DNA of 64,000 nt from assembly GCA_016716405.1 (NCBI GenBank), contig JADJWK010000003.1, forward strand, positions 620,001 to 684,000, in the 5' to 3' direction. Below the pieces are notes generated by a model, which saw nothing but the letters and a program-made list of their open reading frames with translations, was not told the DNA's origin and searched no databases. Origin of the DNA: Candidatus Melainabacteria bacterium (lineage in GTDB: Bacteria; Cyanobacteriota; Vampirovibrionia; Obscuribacterales; Obscuribacteraceae). Positions 49,661-58,615 of the stretch are shown one piece after another (within the stretch, counting starts at the first letter, position 1; each line of letters opens with the position of its first letter). A program made the translations under genes and the position numbers.

Positions 49661-51475
49661 ATGGTCGATATCATCGCCGATCGTTTCGAGCTCCGGGAGC
49701 TCCTGGGTGCCGGGGGAATGGGGAAGGTCTATGCCGCTATCGACCTGATTCTGCAGAGGGAAGTCGCAGTGAAAGTGCTGACCAGAGACCTGCCCATGGA
49801 CGCCGATTCGATAAAGCGGCTCCAGAGAGAGGCCAGGGCACTTGCGGCGATTGACGACCCTGGAATAGTCAAGATTTTCGATTTCGGTGTCACCGCGGAC
49901 AATGAGCCATTTCTGGTGATGGAGAGGCTCCATGGTCGCAGCCTCGCTCAAATCCTTACCGAGATTGGTCAGCTTCCACCGGAGGAAGTGCTGACAATTG
50001 CCCACCAGATTGTCGAGACTATGTCCCATGTGCATTCCCAGGGCATTCTCCACCGGGACCTCAAACCGTCGAACATCCTAATCGTCGATGACCGAGTGAA
50101 GATTATCGATCTGGGCATCGCATTTCTCTTCGATGCCGATCAAAAGCTCACCGCCACCGGTGCTGCTATCGGGTCGCCATTCTATATGAGTCCCGAGCAG
50201 GCCCGGGACAACGAGCCGGATCAGCGATCGGACATATATTCCATTGGTTGTCTGATTTTCGCCATGCTTGCGGGCCGTCCCCCTTTTGCAGGACAGAGCG
50301 CTCTCGAGACCATCGAGAAGCACTTCAACGAGACGCCACCTTCCCTGGTGGACGTAACAAATGGAGCGGTATCGCAGGAGTTTGCAGCGATCGTTTCTAA
50401 ATGCCTCGAAAAAGATCCTTCCTTGAGATATAGCTCAATGGAAGAGACTGGAGAAGCGTTAAGCGCCTTTTCCGGTGAGACTCAGGTCAGCGATGAGGCC
50501 ATCTGCTCCGAGACCGGCAAGAGACTTCCATTGCTCGCATTCGGTATGGCTCTTGGTCTGATACTAATTCTGGGACTGCCAGTTGTCTTTATCATTCAGC
50601 CCTGGGATCGCAGGATAGAGCCAGCCGAATCCGGCGTAACTCGAGTCGGTGTATTGGACGAACTCATGAAGGTGACTCCGTCACCAACCGCGAATTTCAT
50701 TCGCTTGAGAGGCAATAGCCTGAAAGCGGTACTGGACATCGATGACGATGCTCTTAAGGAACTCGAGGGCGAGCGCAGAATAACAGTCCTCTCTCTTAAC
50801 AGTACGCGGATAACGGGGGAAGGTCTGAGATACGTGTCGCAAATGCCACTGGCGACACTAGTTATTCGGGATTCTAATTTGAAGGATGAGTTTGTTGAGC
50901 ACATCCTGAATATTTCGACCATAACAAATCTGGATGTAAGCGGCAGTGAAGGAATAACTGATCACGCCATCGATCGACTAGCCTCTCTGCCTCATCTGCA
51001 GACCATTTCCCTGGGATCGCAGAAGCTTACCAGGCAAAGTTTTGAAAAGCTGGCCCGAAAACCCAAGCTCACTACCGTGGTTTTGCGATTTCCCCATTCG
51101 TCCATCCCTGCAGGGACGATGGAAGCCCTCTCGAAATCTGATTCGATACAGACCATTTACATTCAATCATGTAAGGATGTTCCAGATGATGCGCTGAAGG
51201 CATTGAAAGGGTTCAAAGGTCTCACCAGCTTTGGCCTCGCCCACCTGAGCGTAACCGCCGATATGCTCAGGCTGTTCCGCAAAGTACCACTCGAAAACTT
51301 TTACCTGACTGATTGTGACTGCCTTCCCGGGTCCATAAGAGAGCTTGCAGGCTGCCGATTCAAGAGAATTATCTTGACCAAGATCAAGAATCCGGAGGGC
51401 GAAATCGCATGGTTGAAGAAACGGCGTCCCGATATCGTTGTCGAGAGTCCCACGATTATTGAGATTGAGCCATAA
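49661..51475 (+). CDS. Membrane Ser/Thr protein kinase with C-terminal leucine-rich repeats
   Basis: A 604-residue receptor-like kinase lacking zinc ribbons. Kinase domain about 8-265: LGAGGMGKVYA, VAVKVL, catalytic HRDLKPSN, GSPFYMSPEQ. The DFG position reads DLG (KIIDLGIAF), a variant common in this family that keeps the metal-binding Asp. One TM helix is near 288-312 (LLAFGMALGLILILGLPVVFII). LRR-like units span about 370-590 (LKALKGFKGLTSFGLAHLS). The ectodomain part is distinctly A+T-richer than the surroundings (23 of 60 G+C in 50881-50940). The kinase is cytosolic and the repeats lie outside. The ATG at 49661 has no strong ribosome site; it is probably in the same operon as the upstream gene. 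Confidence 0.92.
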   Translation: MVDIIADRFELRELLGAGGMGKVYAAIDLILQREVAVKVLTRDLPMDADSIKRLQREARALAAIDDPGIVKIFDFGVTADNEPFLVMERLHGRSLAQILTEIGQLPPEEVLTIAHQIVETMSHVHSQGILHRDLKPSNILIVDDRVKIIDLGIAFLFDADQKLTATGAAIGSPFYMSPEQARDNEPDQRSDIYSIGCLIFAMLAGRPPFAGQSALETIEKHFNETPPSLVDVTNGAVSQEFAAIVSKCLEKDPSLRYSSMEETGEALSAFSGETQVSDEAICSETGKRLPLLAFGMALGLILILGLPVVFIIQPWDRRIEPAESGVTRVGVLDELMKVTPSPTANFIRLRGNSLKAVLDIDDDALKELEGERRITVLSLNSTRITGEGLRYVSQMPLATLVIRDSNLKDEFVEHILNISTITNLDVSGSEGITDHAIDRLASLPHLQTISLGSQKLTRQSFEKLARKPKLTTVVLRFPHSSIPAGTMEALSKSDSIQTIYIQSCKDVPDDALKALKGFKGLTSFGLAHLSVTADMLRLFRKVPLENFYLTDCDCLPGSIRELAGCRFKRIILTKIKNPEGEIAWLKKRRPDIVVESPTIIEIEP

Positions 51476-51490
51476 TGCCCCCTGTGGAAT

Positions 51491-52831
51491 CTAACGGGAG
51501 CCGATTTTCGGCTTCTCGGCCTGCCCGTTGATAGTGGAGAGATAAGCTGCCAGATCCTTGAGATCTTTCGCGTCTCCCACCAGGGGCGGCATCACGCCGG
51601 CATAAGGATTTTTCCCGGGTTCTGTCTCTTTCAGGACCGTCAGAAATCCTTCGATGGCTTCCCTGTCCCTTTCGCCCAGGAGCTTTTTCATGCTCCGGTA
51701 ACCGGTTTCGGTGTGGCAGCTCATACACTGGTATTTGAAGACGGTCTTGCCGCACTCGACCTCGCCGGAACCAGCCGGTTTCCAGCGGGCGGCGCTCAGG
51801 AAATTCTTGCCTGCAAGCTCCGGGACCTCTGTCTTCCTGATCCCGTTTGAGTACATATAGTCATAGATGACATAGGGCTTTCTGAGGAGCTCGCGCATCC
51901 ATTCGGCTGTGCCTGTGACCATGAGACCGCAGACCATGAACATGAGCGCGATGCGGAATGTGAAACCCCGGGGGTTGAGATAGGGTCCGACATAGGCGAA
52001 GACCAGCACCGTCCCGGATAGAATCAGACAGAGATAGAGGGCTCTGGCCAGGATGGAGAAATTGCCCACCCCTGAGGTCTGGATGCCGTTGAATATGGTG
52101 GCGATACTGGCCTGGGGAACCTGAGTGAGATACCAGAAGCCGACTATCGGTCCCAGGAAGAAAATCGGCAGGAGCCAGCGGGCGCAGAATTTCACCATAT
52201 AGACCCGCAGGTGCTCGTCCTTGATTCTGGTGGCGGTGACAAGACCATACATGCCGGCTATAGCGAACATGATAAGCAGGCGAATGATTAGAGAAGGCCA
52301 GTAAGTCTGATTGAAGAAGCCCACTAGCCAGTACTTGGTCTCGAGCCACTGTCCCGGTGTCAACTGGAATGTGATGATCCCGTTGATGATCACCAGGGTG
52401 AGCACCGAGAAAATGAAATAGTACCGGGCGAGCTTCAGATGCTGCTCCCGGGAAAGGGTATTCCAGGTGTAATAGTAGGCAAATGCAGTGGCCAGCTCGG
52501 CGACGAAGAAGAGATATTCTTCTGCCCAGCCCAGGGTGAAGATCTGGATCAGCGACGCGGTGGCATCGAGGTTGACCAGGCTGATGGAGAACCAGATACC
52601 GACACCGGTCACCGCTCCGAATACGGTGGTTACCAGGACGAAGAATTTCGAATGGGTCTTGAGATATTCATAGAGCCTCTCATCATTCTTCTTATAGGCC
52701 AGGTGCTCCACCACCGCCAGCCAGGCACCGCCTCCTACCGCAAAGTGCGATACGAAGATATGGACGATGGCGATTATGCCTATAACCCAGGTCCCGCCTA
52801 AGATCGGCACTTCCCATAACGGATAGTTCAT
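51491..52831 (-). CDS. Cytochrome bd-I-like membrane subunit fused to mono-haem cytochrome c
   Basis: A 446-residue fusion. Residues 1-330 have the helix pattern of the bd-oxidase subunit I superfamily (CydA-like): HIFVSHFAVGGGAWLAVVEHLA near residue 24 with candidate haem His, and FGAVTGVGIWFSI near 71, which matches the CydA GxxTG block. Residues ~345-430 form a mono-haem cytochrome c, with CMSCH near 368 and a likely axial Met in GVMPPLVGDAKDLKDL near 412. No CydB-like partner is present. The ATG at 52831 overlaps the cytochrome b stop (ATGA). It is the last gene of a complex III-like operon and probably receives electrons from it; terminal oxidase activity is not certain. Confidence 0.85.
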   Translation of the reverse strand: MNYPLWEVPILGGTWVIGIIAIVHIFVSHFAVGGGAWLAVVEHLAYKKNDERLYEYLKTHSKFFVLVTTVFGAVTGVGIWFSISLVNLDATASLIQIFTLGWAEEYLFFVAELATAFAYYYTWNTLSREQHLKLARYYFIFSVLTLVIINGIITFQLTPGQWLETKYWLVGFFNQTYWPSLIIRLLIMFAIAGMYGLVTATRIKDEHLRVYMVKFCARWLLPIFFLGPIVGFWYLTQVPQASIATIFNGIQTSGVGNFSILARALYLCLILSGTVLVFAYVGPYLNPRGFTFRIALMFMVCGLMVTGTAEWMRELLRKPYVIYDYMYSNGIRKTEVPELAGKNFLSAARWKPAGSGEVECGKTVFKYQCMSCHTETGYRSMKKLLGERDREAIEGFLTVLKETEPGKNPYAGVMPPLVGDAKDLKDLAAYLSTINGQAEKPKIGSR

Positions 52832-53880
52832 GACATTGCTCCCCAGATCGTCAGAAATATTGCAGCGACCAGTGTGACAACACCGACAGCGGTGGCGGTT
52901 TTACTTGCCGACACGGAGTCGCCGCGGTCCCAGAAGGGCACAAGCACGATCACCAGACCGACAGCCATCATCAGGAAGATCCCGAAGAGCTCTCCTTCAA
53001 TCGGACCTACTCGAGGCGGGATCAGTTTGAGGAACTGGAACGGCGCCAGGAAATACCACTCGGGCTTGATTCCCATGGGGGCCGGCGCGTACGGGTCGGC
53101 CTCCGGACCCAGCCCCCACGGGAAAAGAGTGACCACTACCGCCAGGGCGTTGAACGCCAGCACCCAGACGAGCAGGTCTTTCATCAGGAAGTTGGGGAAG
53201 AATTTCTCTTTCTTCACAGTCTCCTTTTCCACATCGGCGGGAGTGGACATGCCATGCATCTGCACCATGAGCACATGGGCGCCGGCGAGCATGACAAGCA
53301 AGAGAGGCAGAACCGAGACATGGATGACGAAGAAGCGCGAAAGGGTCTCCTGACCGATCTCCGATCCGCCTCTCAGCATATAGGCGATCATCTCGCCCAC
53401 CACCGGCATCTTGCCTGCTATATCGAGACCGATCTTGGTGGCGAAAAAGGACACCTCGTCCCAGGGCAGGAGATAACCGGTGAAGCCGAACGCCAGAGAC
53501 AGGACCAGGAGGATCATTCCGGATAGCCAGGTGAGCTCCCGGGGCTTGCGGTAAGCCTTCATGAAATAAGTGCTGAACATATGGAGGACGACGAAAAAGA
53601 TCATCAGGTTGGCGCCCCAGCTGTGCATCGACCTGATGAACCAGCCGAACTCCACTTGCGAGTTGATTTTGAGGATGCTGGCATGAGCCGAGTCGAGAGC
53701 CGGCACATAATAGACCATCAGCAATATGCCGGTGACCACCTGGATGGCTATATACATGAGAGTGATACCGCCCATGTAGTACCAGAAGGAGTGCTTGTGA
53801 AGAGGCACTTCCTTCCTTTCGGCGAGCTCTCTCAGCTCATCGATATGCAGTCTCTCATCGAACCATTCTTTAACTTGCAT
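52828..53880 (-). CDS. Cytochrome b/b6-type quinol oxidase subunit
   Basis: A 350-residue integral membrane cytochrome b. The two haem-ligand pairs are RSMHSWGANLMIFFVVLHMF near residue 84 (13 residues between His) and VIHVSVLPLLLVMLAGAHVLM near 186 (14 between). The 14-residue spacing is characteristic of b6-type proteins. The quinol-site PEWY is intact in IKPEWYFLAPFQF near 270. N- and C-terminal halves are on one chain, unlike the split b6 plus subunit IV of cyanobacteria. It oxidises quinol with the Rieske protein encoded 12 bases upstream. Its stop overlaps the bd-I/cytochrome c fusion start, so all parts are made together. Confidence 0.93.
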   Translation of the reverse strand: MQVKEWFDERLHIDELRELAERKEVPLHKHSFWYYMGGITLMYIAIQVVTGILLMVYYVPALDSAHASILKINSQVEFGWFIRSMHSWGANLMIFFVVLHMFSTYFMKAYRKPRELTWLSGMILLVLSLAFGFTGYLLPWDEVSFFATKIGLDIAGKMPVVGEMIAYMLRGGSEIGQETLSRFFVIHVSVLPLLLVMLAGAHVLMVQMHGMSTPADVEKETVKKEKFFPNFLMKDLLVWVLAFNALAVVVTLFPWGLGPEADPYAPAPMGIKPEWYFLAPFQFLKLIPPRVGPIEGELFGIFLMMAVGLVIVLVPFWDRGDSVSASKTATAVGVVTLVAAIFLTIWGAMS

Positions 53881-53892
53881 AGACTCAAGCTC

Positions 53893-54384
53893 CTAGGTTC
53901 TGGATACGACGATACTGCCGTCCACCACCGCTACTTTGAGAGGAGCCAGGGGCTTGGGCGGCGGGCCGGCGACGTTCTTGCCGGTGGAAGGATCGTAAGC
54001 GCCACCATGACAGGCGCACCAGATCAGATCCTTCTCGGTGTTGAATTGCACGGTGCAGCCAAGGTGGGTGCAGATGGCGATGAAAGCGTGGATCTGGCCG
54101 TCCTCGGTGTGGGTGACCAGAGCCGGCTTGTGACCGAACTTGAAATTGCGACCCGTGCCCGGGGGCAGGTCGCTTTCTTTGCAGACCGTCACCGACTCCA
54201 CCACCACTTTCTCTTCCTCCGACTCGGCCGGGCAGAGATAGCGGCATACGGGATAGGCTGCCATGACGCTCCAGGCGCCGGCGACTCCGAAAAAGCAGGA
54301 CTTCATGAAGGCATTGCGAGACAGGGGAGGCAGCTCGAGATGACCGTAGCCGTTACCATTGCCATTATTTTCTTTGTCGGTCAT
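53893..54384 (-). CDS. Rieske [2Fe-2S] protein
   Basis: A 163-residue membrane-anchored iron-sulfur protein. An N-terminal polar segment is followed by a single TM helix near residues 27-45 (FMKSCFFGVAGAWSVMAAYP). The cluster-binding motifs are CTHLGC near 104 and CACHGGAYD near 122, with both Cys/His pairs. It transfers electrons from quinol (at the cytochrome b Qo site) to cytochrome c. Here the next carrier is probably the cytochrome c domain encoded two genes downstream. The ATG at 54384 overlaps the stop of the upstream membrane gene (ATGA), fixing this start rather than longer in-frame ones. Confidence 0.93.
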   Translation of the reverse strand: MTDKENNGNGNGYGHLELPPLSRNAFMKSCFFGVAGAWSVMAAYPVCRYLCPAESEEEKVVVESVTVCKESDLPPGTGRNFKFGHKPALVTHTEDGQIHAFIAICTHLGCTVQFNTEKDLIWCACHGGAYDPSTGKNVAGPPPKPLAPLKVAVVDGSIVVSRT

Positions 54385-55526
54385 GATGCCGTCTCCCGTT
54401 TCATGTTGGCTTTCCAGACAAGAGAGCCCAGCCAGGTGAGATAAACGATGAGCAATACCGCCGAGATGATGAAGACAATGAGGAGATCCCACTGAGTGCT
54501 CACCGGCAGAGTCTCCGGATGAATGAATGGATCGAGATGATAAACCCTGAGCTGGTGGCGCATGACCACCATTGAAAGGACTGTGAGAAGGGCGGTAACC
54601 AGCCCGCCGCTGAAGGCTTTGCTCGAGCCGTTGGTCGATGAGAGCCCGGTTCCCAGAAGCGAGAGCACCATAAAGAGCATGGAGGCTCCGAAGGATGCCG
54701 TGCCGATTATCTCTTTGCCCATGAAATTGAGCATGAACTCTTTGGGCAGGCTGACAAGAAACCAGGCGCCGACGAAGATCTGGACCAGGGTGATGATCAG
54801 GTATATCGAAGAGCCTTTCTTTATGAGCCAGGATGAGTAATCCTCGTCCCGGGTATTGATACCCAGACCGAAACATCCGATGGCGAGCCCGGTGACGGCG
54901 AAGCCGGCCAGGAGGAAGTGGCTGAAACGAGCGATAGTAGAGAGATCCATCCCCGGAAGATTCATGCCGTTGGCGCTGGCTCGGTACAGGTCCATCCAGC
55001 GCTCCGGATGAAGCATGAGAGTCATATTGGTGACGAAGAGATAGGCGACCCCCAGAAAAATCAGGGACATCACAAGCAGAACCGCCGGTGCCATGGCGGA
55101 GCGGTCGGGAGCTTCGGGATTCTTAGGTTTGAGATATTTGTAGATCGTCCAGTAGGACATGTAATAAGCGACGACAAGAAGACCGATCACCGCCAGCCAG
55201 GGCACAGCGATCAAGACCGAGGAGGTGTAGAACATCGGCCCGTAGAGGAGCTGAAGAAAGAGCAGGGGAACGATACCCTGGGTGATGGCAAAAGATATGA
55301 ACAGAGGCAGCGATGTGGCAAGGGCCTTGCCCATGCGGTAGACCTTGCCCTGTTTGTCCTGGCGACCGGCATAAAGACAGGCTGCCGAAATGAAACCTCC
55401 ACCAAGGACCACATTCATGGGGACGGCATGGAGGAAGAATCCCAGTACCAGCAAGAGCTGAAGCAGCCATACCGGTGCCGGTAGCGGAATAGGCTGGTAT
55501 GACGGTATTAGATTGAGAGCTTCCAT
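54381..55526 (-). CDS. Bd-I-like polytopic membrane protein, first gene of respiratory operon
   Basis: A 381-residue membrane protein with roughly nine to ten helices. The N-terminus (LLQLLLVLGFFLHAVPMNVVLGGGF) resembles the start of CydA-like subunits, including a His in a comparable place. SFAITQGIVPLLFLQLLYG near 77 and IARFSHFLLAGFAVTGLAIG near 190 resemble the second and third helix groups. It lacks the cytochrome c domain of its relative at 51491. It is coupled to the Rieske gene by ATGA overlap. It may be a quinone-reactive or haem b-containing subunit of the same complex; direct proof is missing. The ATG at 55526 has a weak ribosome site. Confidence 0.75.
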   Translation of the reverse strand: MEALNLIPSYQPIPLPAPVWLLQLLLVLGFFLHAVPMNVVLGGGFISAACLYAGRQDKQGKVYRMGKALATSLPLFISFAITQGIVPLLFLQLLYGPMFYTSSVLIAVPWLAVIGLLVVAYYMSYWTIYKYLKPKNPEAPDRSAMAPAVLLVMSLIFLGVAYLFVTNMTLMLHPERWMDLYRASANGMNLPGMDLSTIARFSHFLLAGFAVTGLAIGCFGLGINTRDEDYSSWLIKKGSSIYLIITLVQIFVGAWFLVSLPKEFMLNFMGKEIIGTASFGASMLFMVLSLLGTGLSSTNGSSKAFSGGLVTALLTVLSMVVMRHQLRVYHLDPFIHPETLPVSTQWDLLIVFIISAVLLIVYLTWLGSLVWKANMKRETAS

Positions 55527-55565
55527 ATTAAAAGGAATAGGATTATCATGAACTTAGTGCAATAA

Positions 55566-55633
55566 CCGGAAACGCCCGTTTTACAGGCATTTCCGGAGCT
55601 ATCCAATGTAAACTCCGATTCACAAAAATCGGA
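55566..55633. terminator. Two hairpins between UspA and the respiratory operon
   Basis: TCCGATT-CACAAA-AATCGGA (55614-55633, 7-bp stem) begins ten bases after the UspA stop on the minus strand. CCGGAAACGCC / GGCATTTCCGG (55566-55596, 11-bp stem with one mismatch, 9-base loop) follows. Neither is followed by a long U-run on the minus strand, so they may be weak terminators or RNA-stability elements. A TTGCAC about 33 bases before the respiratory operon's start could be its -35 element. Confidence 0.5.
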
Positions 55634-55643
55634 CTACCAGGCT

Positions 55644-56570
55644 TCAGGACGATTTCTGAAGAGCCTTCTCCGCCTGTTTCGAGGTCTCCGATTTCTTGAA
55701 TTCTCCGGAGCCCTGACGCATAATCGCCACCGAGCACGGCGCTTGCAGGGCGACAGCCTGGGAGACGGAGCCCAGAACCATGGTCTCGACGAAATCACGG
55801 CCGTGGGATCCCAGTACGACAAGACCGGCAGGAAGCTGTCTGGCTTTGTTCAAGATCTGCTCCCGGGGATGACCGCGCATGAGCTCGAAATGGCATCTTT
55901 CCTGACCGAAGCGCTCGGCAAGCAAGCGGCAATAGGCCGAGAGCATACTCTGCGCATTTTCAGCAAGCCTGGCGGTGCGCTCCTCGATCTCTTTACCGGT
56001 CAGATAAGGTCCGGGATTCTCGAGAACGTTTATGAGATGGAATGTGACGTCCTCAGGCCATCGCATGTCGAGGATCTGCTCCAGGGAAGCCCGGGAGTGC
56101 TCCGAGTCGTCCACCGCGACGAGAACTTGCTTGTGGCGGCCGCCGCTTGCCAGATCGGTGGTCTTGATGATGCACACCGAGCACGGTGCATGGAAGAGCA
56201 TTGAATTGGCCACGCTGCCAAGGAGCAGCTGGCTGAAAGCCCGGCGTCCGTGCGCTCCCAGATAGACACAGTCCGCTCCGGTCTGCCTGGCGAGCTCCGC
56301 CAGCTTGACATGCGGGTAGCCTTCCAGGATCTCGGAGCTTATACGGGTCTCCGGAAATGCCTGACGAAGCTTTTCAGCATCGGCCTCGACCAGTCCTCGG
56401 GCATCGGCGAAAGCTTTCTCTCGATCGAAACTGAAAGAAGGAAGGACCTCGAAAAGGTCCAGCACCGTGACGATGGCGATCTCGTCATCGGCGGTCCATT
56501 GCCGCCCCATAACTGCTTTCAGGGCTGCGTCGGCGCAGTCCGAGTGGTCCATGGCAAGAATCACTTTCAT
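55644..56570 (-). CDS. Tandem universal stress protein (UspA family)
   Basis: A 308-residue cytosolic protein made of two Usp domains. The ATP-binding G-2x-G-9x-G(S) motifs are GAHGRRAFSQLLLGSVANS near residue 107 and GSHGRDFVETMVLGSVSQA near 257. Domain starts are MKVILAMDHSDCADAAL and QVLVAVDDSEHSRASL. UspA proteins help cells survive stress by unknown means; two-domain versions bind ATP and may act as sensors. It is separated by only four bases from the end of ftsH, so it is very probably co-expressed with that protease, placing it in a protein-quality or stress response. Confidence 0.93.
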   Translation of the reverse strand: MKVILAMDHSDCADAALKAVMGRQWTADDEIAIVTVLDLFEVLPSFSFDREKAFADARGLVEADAEKLRQAFPETRISSEILEGYPHVKLAELARQTGADCVYLGAHGRRAFSQLLLGSVANSMLFHAPCSVCIIKTTDLASGGRHKQVLVAVDDSEHSRASLEQILDMRWPEDVTFHLINVLENPGPYLTGKEIEERTARLAENAQSMLSAYCRLLAERFGQERCHFELMRGHPREQILNKARQLPAGLVVLGSHGRDFVETMVLGSVSQAVALQAPCSVAIMRQGSGEFKKSETSKQAEKALQKSS

Positions 56571-56574
56571 GGTC

Positions 56575-58482
56575 TTACTCCGTTTCTGAATCGATCTCTA
56601 CCAGACTAGACGCCGGGACGCCAAAATTCGTCAGCCGGATGGCCGATCCTGTTTTAGAGGCGAATATTTCCTCGAGCTCCTCTTTCTGAAGAGTCTCTTT
56701 CTCGAGGAGCAACTCCGCCCCCTGATGCAGGGCGGCTACTCTCTCTTCCAGGATCGCTGTTGCTCTCTCGAAAGCCTTGCCTACAAGCTCTCTGACTCCC
56801 AGGTCGATTTCCCGGGCGGTCTCCTCGCTCATTCGGGCTCCGGGATAGTGATAGCTGTCCGGTTGATCGAGAAAGAGCGAGCCTTCCTCTTCGTATGCGA
56901 CCATGCCGAGCTCGCTGTTCATCCCGTAGCGGGCCACCATGTTGCGCGCGATAGCCGTGGCTTTCACGAAGTCATCGGCGGCCCCGGTGGAGACATCTTT
57001 GAAGATCAGGGATTCGGCAGCACGACCGCCCATGAGGACTGCCATCTTGTCCAGGAGCTCCTGTCTCGACATGAGGAAGCGGTCCTCGGTGGGGCGCTGC
57101 AGGGTGTAGCCGAGAGCGCCTATACCGCGGGGTATGATCGACACTTTCTGCACCGACTCGGAGCCCGGCAGCGTCATCGAGACCAGGGCGTGTCCCATCT
57201 CATGATAAGCCACGACCCGTCTTTCCTCGGGATTCAGGACCCGGTTCTTCTTCTCGAGACCGGCAATGATCCGCTCGATGGCCTGATCGAAATCTTCCTT
57301 AGTGACCGCCTCGGCATTGCGGCGGGCAGCCAGGAGAGTCGCCTCGTTCACGAGATTGGCCAGATCCGCCCCGGTAAAGCCCGGGGTCATGGCGGCAATG
57401 GCGTCCACATCGATGTCGTCTGCCCGGGTCAGACCGCGCATATGTATGTCGAGAATGGCTCTGCGACCCACTTTGTCCGGTCGATCCACCAGCACCTGCC
57501 GGTCGAATCTTCCCGCTCTCAGAAGGGCCGGATCGAGGATCTCCGGGCGGTTGGTGGCAGCCAGCAATACGACCCCATCGGTAGTATCGAAACCATCGAG
57601 CTCCGAAAGAAGCTGATTGAGGGTCTGCTCCTTCTCGTCATGAGAGCCCGAGACCGGTCCGATCCCCCGGGCGCGACCCAGGGCGTCGAGCTCGTCTATG
57701 AAGATTATGCAGGGGGCTTTCGCTTTGGCACGCTCGAAAAGGTCCCGGACCCGGGCAGCGCCCACGCCGACGAAAAGCTCCACGAACTCGGAGCCGCTTA
57801 TCGAGAAAAAAGGAACCCCGGCCTCACCGGCCACGGCACGAGCCAGAAGGGTCTTGCCTGTGCCCGGAGGCCCGACAAGAAGAATGCCTTTGGGCATTTT
57901 GCCGCCAAGTCTCTTATAACGCTCGGGCTCTTTGAGAAAAGTGACAATCTCCTTGAGTTCGTCTTTCGCCTCCTCCACTCCGGCGACATCGGCGAAAGTG
58001 ACTTTGATTTCCTCCTCCACATAGACTCTCGCCCGGCTCCGCCCGATGGACAGGAGGCCGCCCCCGGGTCCCCGGTCGTCACCGGCTCTGGCCGAGAAGA
58101 AGCTGAAGAGGATCATGATGAAAACAAAAGGCACCAGGAAAGAGAGGACGCCGGTCCAGAAATTTCCTTCCGGCTCTCCGGTGAATTTCACCCGGCTCTC
58201 GGAGAGAATCTTGGTCAGGTCTTGAGGCACCGACACTGTCTTGAAAGCCAGGTCTTCTTTGTTATTGCCCTCTTTCAATCGTCCCTGGATCTCGGTGCCC
58301 CGCACTCTCACTTCGGTGACCCGGTTGTCTTTGAGCTCGGCGAGAAACTGGCTGTAAGGGATTTCCCTCATATGGGCGTTTTGAATCGCAGCAAGAATCA
58401 GGAAGAGCCCCAGCCACCAGAACAATATATAAGGTAGCCCCGAGAGGGGAGAGTCCTGGCTTTTTTTTGAGGAGGGGGGCAT
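56575..58482 (-). CDS. ftsH: ATP-dependent zinc metalloprotease FtsH
   Basis: A 635-residue membrane-bound AAA protease that degrades misfolded and regulatory membrane proteins. Two TM helices are near residues 16-34 (YILFWWLGLFLILAAI) and 108-130 (VLSFLVPFVFIMILFSFF), flanking a periplasmic domain. The AAA domain has Walker A GPPGTGKTLL near 204, Walker B IIFIDELDALG near 262 and the second region of homology ATNRPEILDPALLRAGRFDR near 310. The zinc site is HEMGH near 425, with the third ligand Asp expected in GAADDF near 500. The length is normal for FtsH. A possible TTGACG/AAGAAT promoter with 18-base spacing lies upstream, in the divergent gap with the sigma factor gene. Confidence 0.97.
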   Translation of the reverse strand: MPPSSKKSQDSPLSGLPYILFWWLGLFLILAAIQNAHMREIPYSQFLAELKDNRVTEVRVRGTEIQGRLKEGNNKEDLAFKTVSVPQDLTKILSESRVKFTGEPEGNFWTGVLSFLVPFVFIMILFSFFSARAGDDRGPGGGLLSIGRSRARVYVEEEIKVTFADVAGVEEAKDELKEIVTFLKEPERYKRLGGKMPKGILLVGPPGTGKTLLARAVAGEAGVPFFSISGSEFVELFVGVGAARVRDLFERAKAKAPCIIFIDELDALGRARGIGPVSGSHDEKEQTLNQLLSELDGFDTTDGVVLLAATNRPEILDPALLRAGRFDRQVLVDRPDKVGRRAILDIHMRGLTRADDIDVDAIAAMTPGFTGADLANLVNEATLLAARRNAEAVTKEDFDQAIERIIAGLEKKNRVLNPEERRVVAYHEMGHALVSMTLPGSESVQKVSIIPRGIGALGYTLQRPTEDRFLMSRQELLDKMAVLMGGRAAESLIFKDVSTGAADDFVKATAIARNMVARYGMNSELGMVAYEEEGSLFLDQPDSYHYPGARMSEETAREIDLGVRELVGKAFERATAILEERVAALHQGAELLLEKETLQKEELEEIFASKTGSAIRLTNFGVPASSLVEIDSETE

Positions 58483-58615
58483 ATTCTGTGCTCGCGAATT
58501 CTTTCTTTGTGCTGATCATCTCGTCAAAGCCTCGCCCTGTCATCATCCTGCCGACGGGTTGCAAAATTTGACCTTTGCGGGCGGAAATTTGCGATTCCTG
58601 TTATAGTGAAATCTG

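Noticed and set aside
51491..55526. Complete cytochrome bd oxidase
   Set aside because: Only subunit I-like proteins are present; no CydB-like gene is seen and one copy is fused to cytochrome c.
58602..58607. TATAGT as a -10 box for the sigma factor gene
   Set aside because: No -35 element at proper distance (TTGACC is 28 bases away), so promoter evidence is insufficient.
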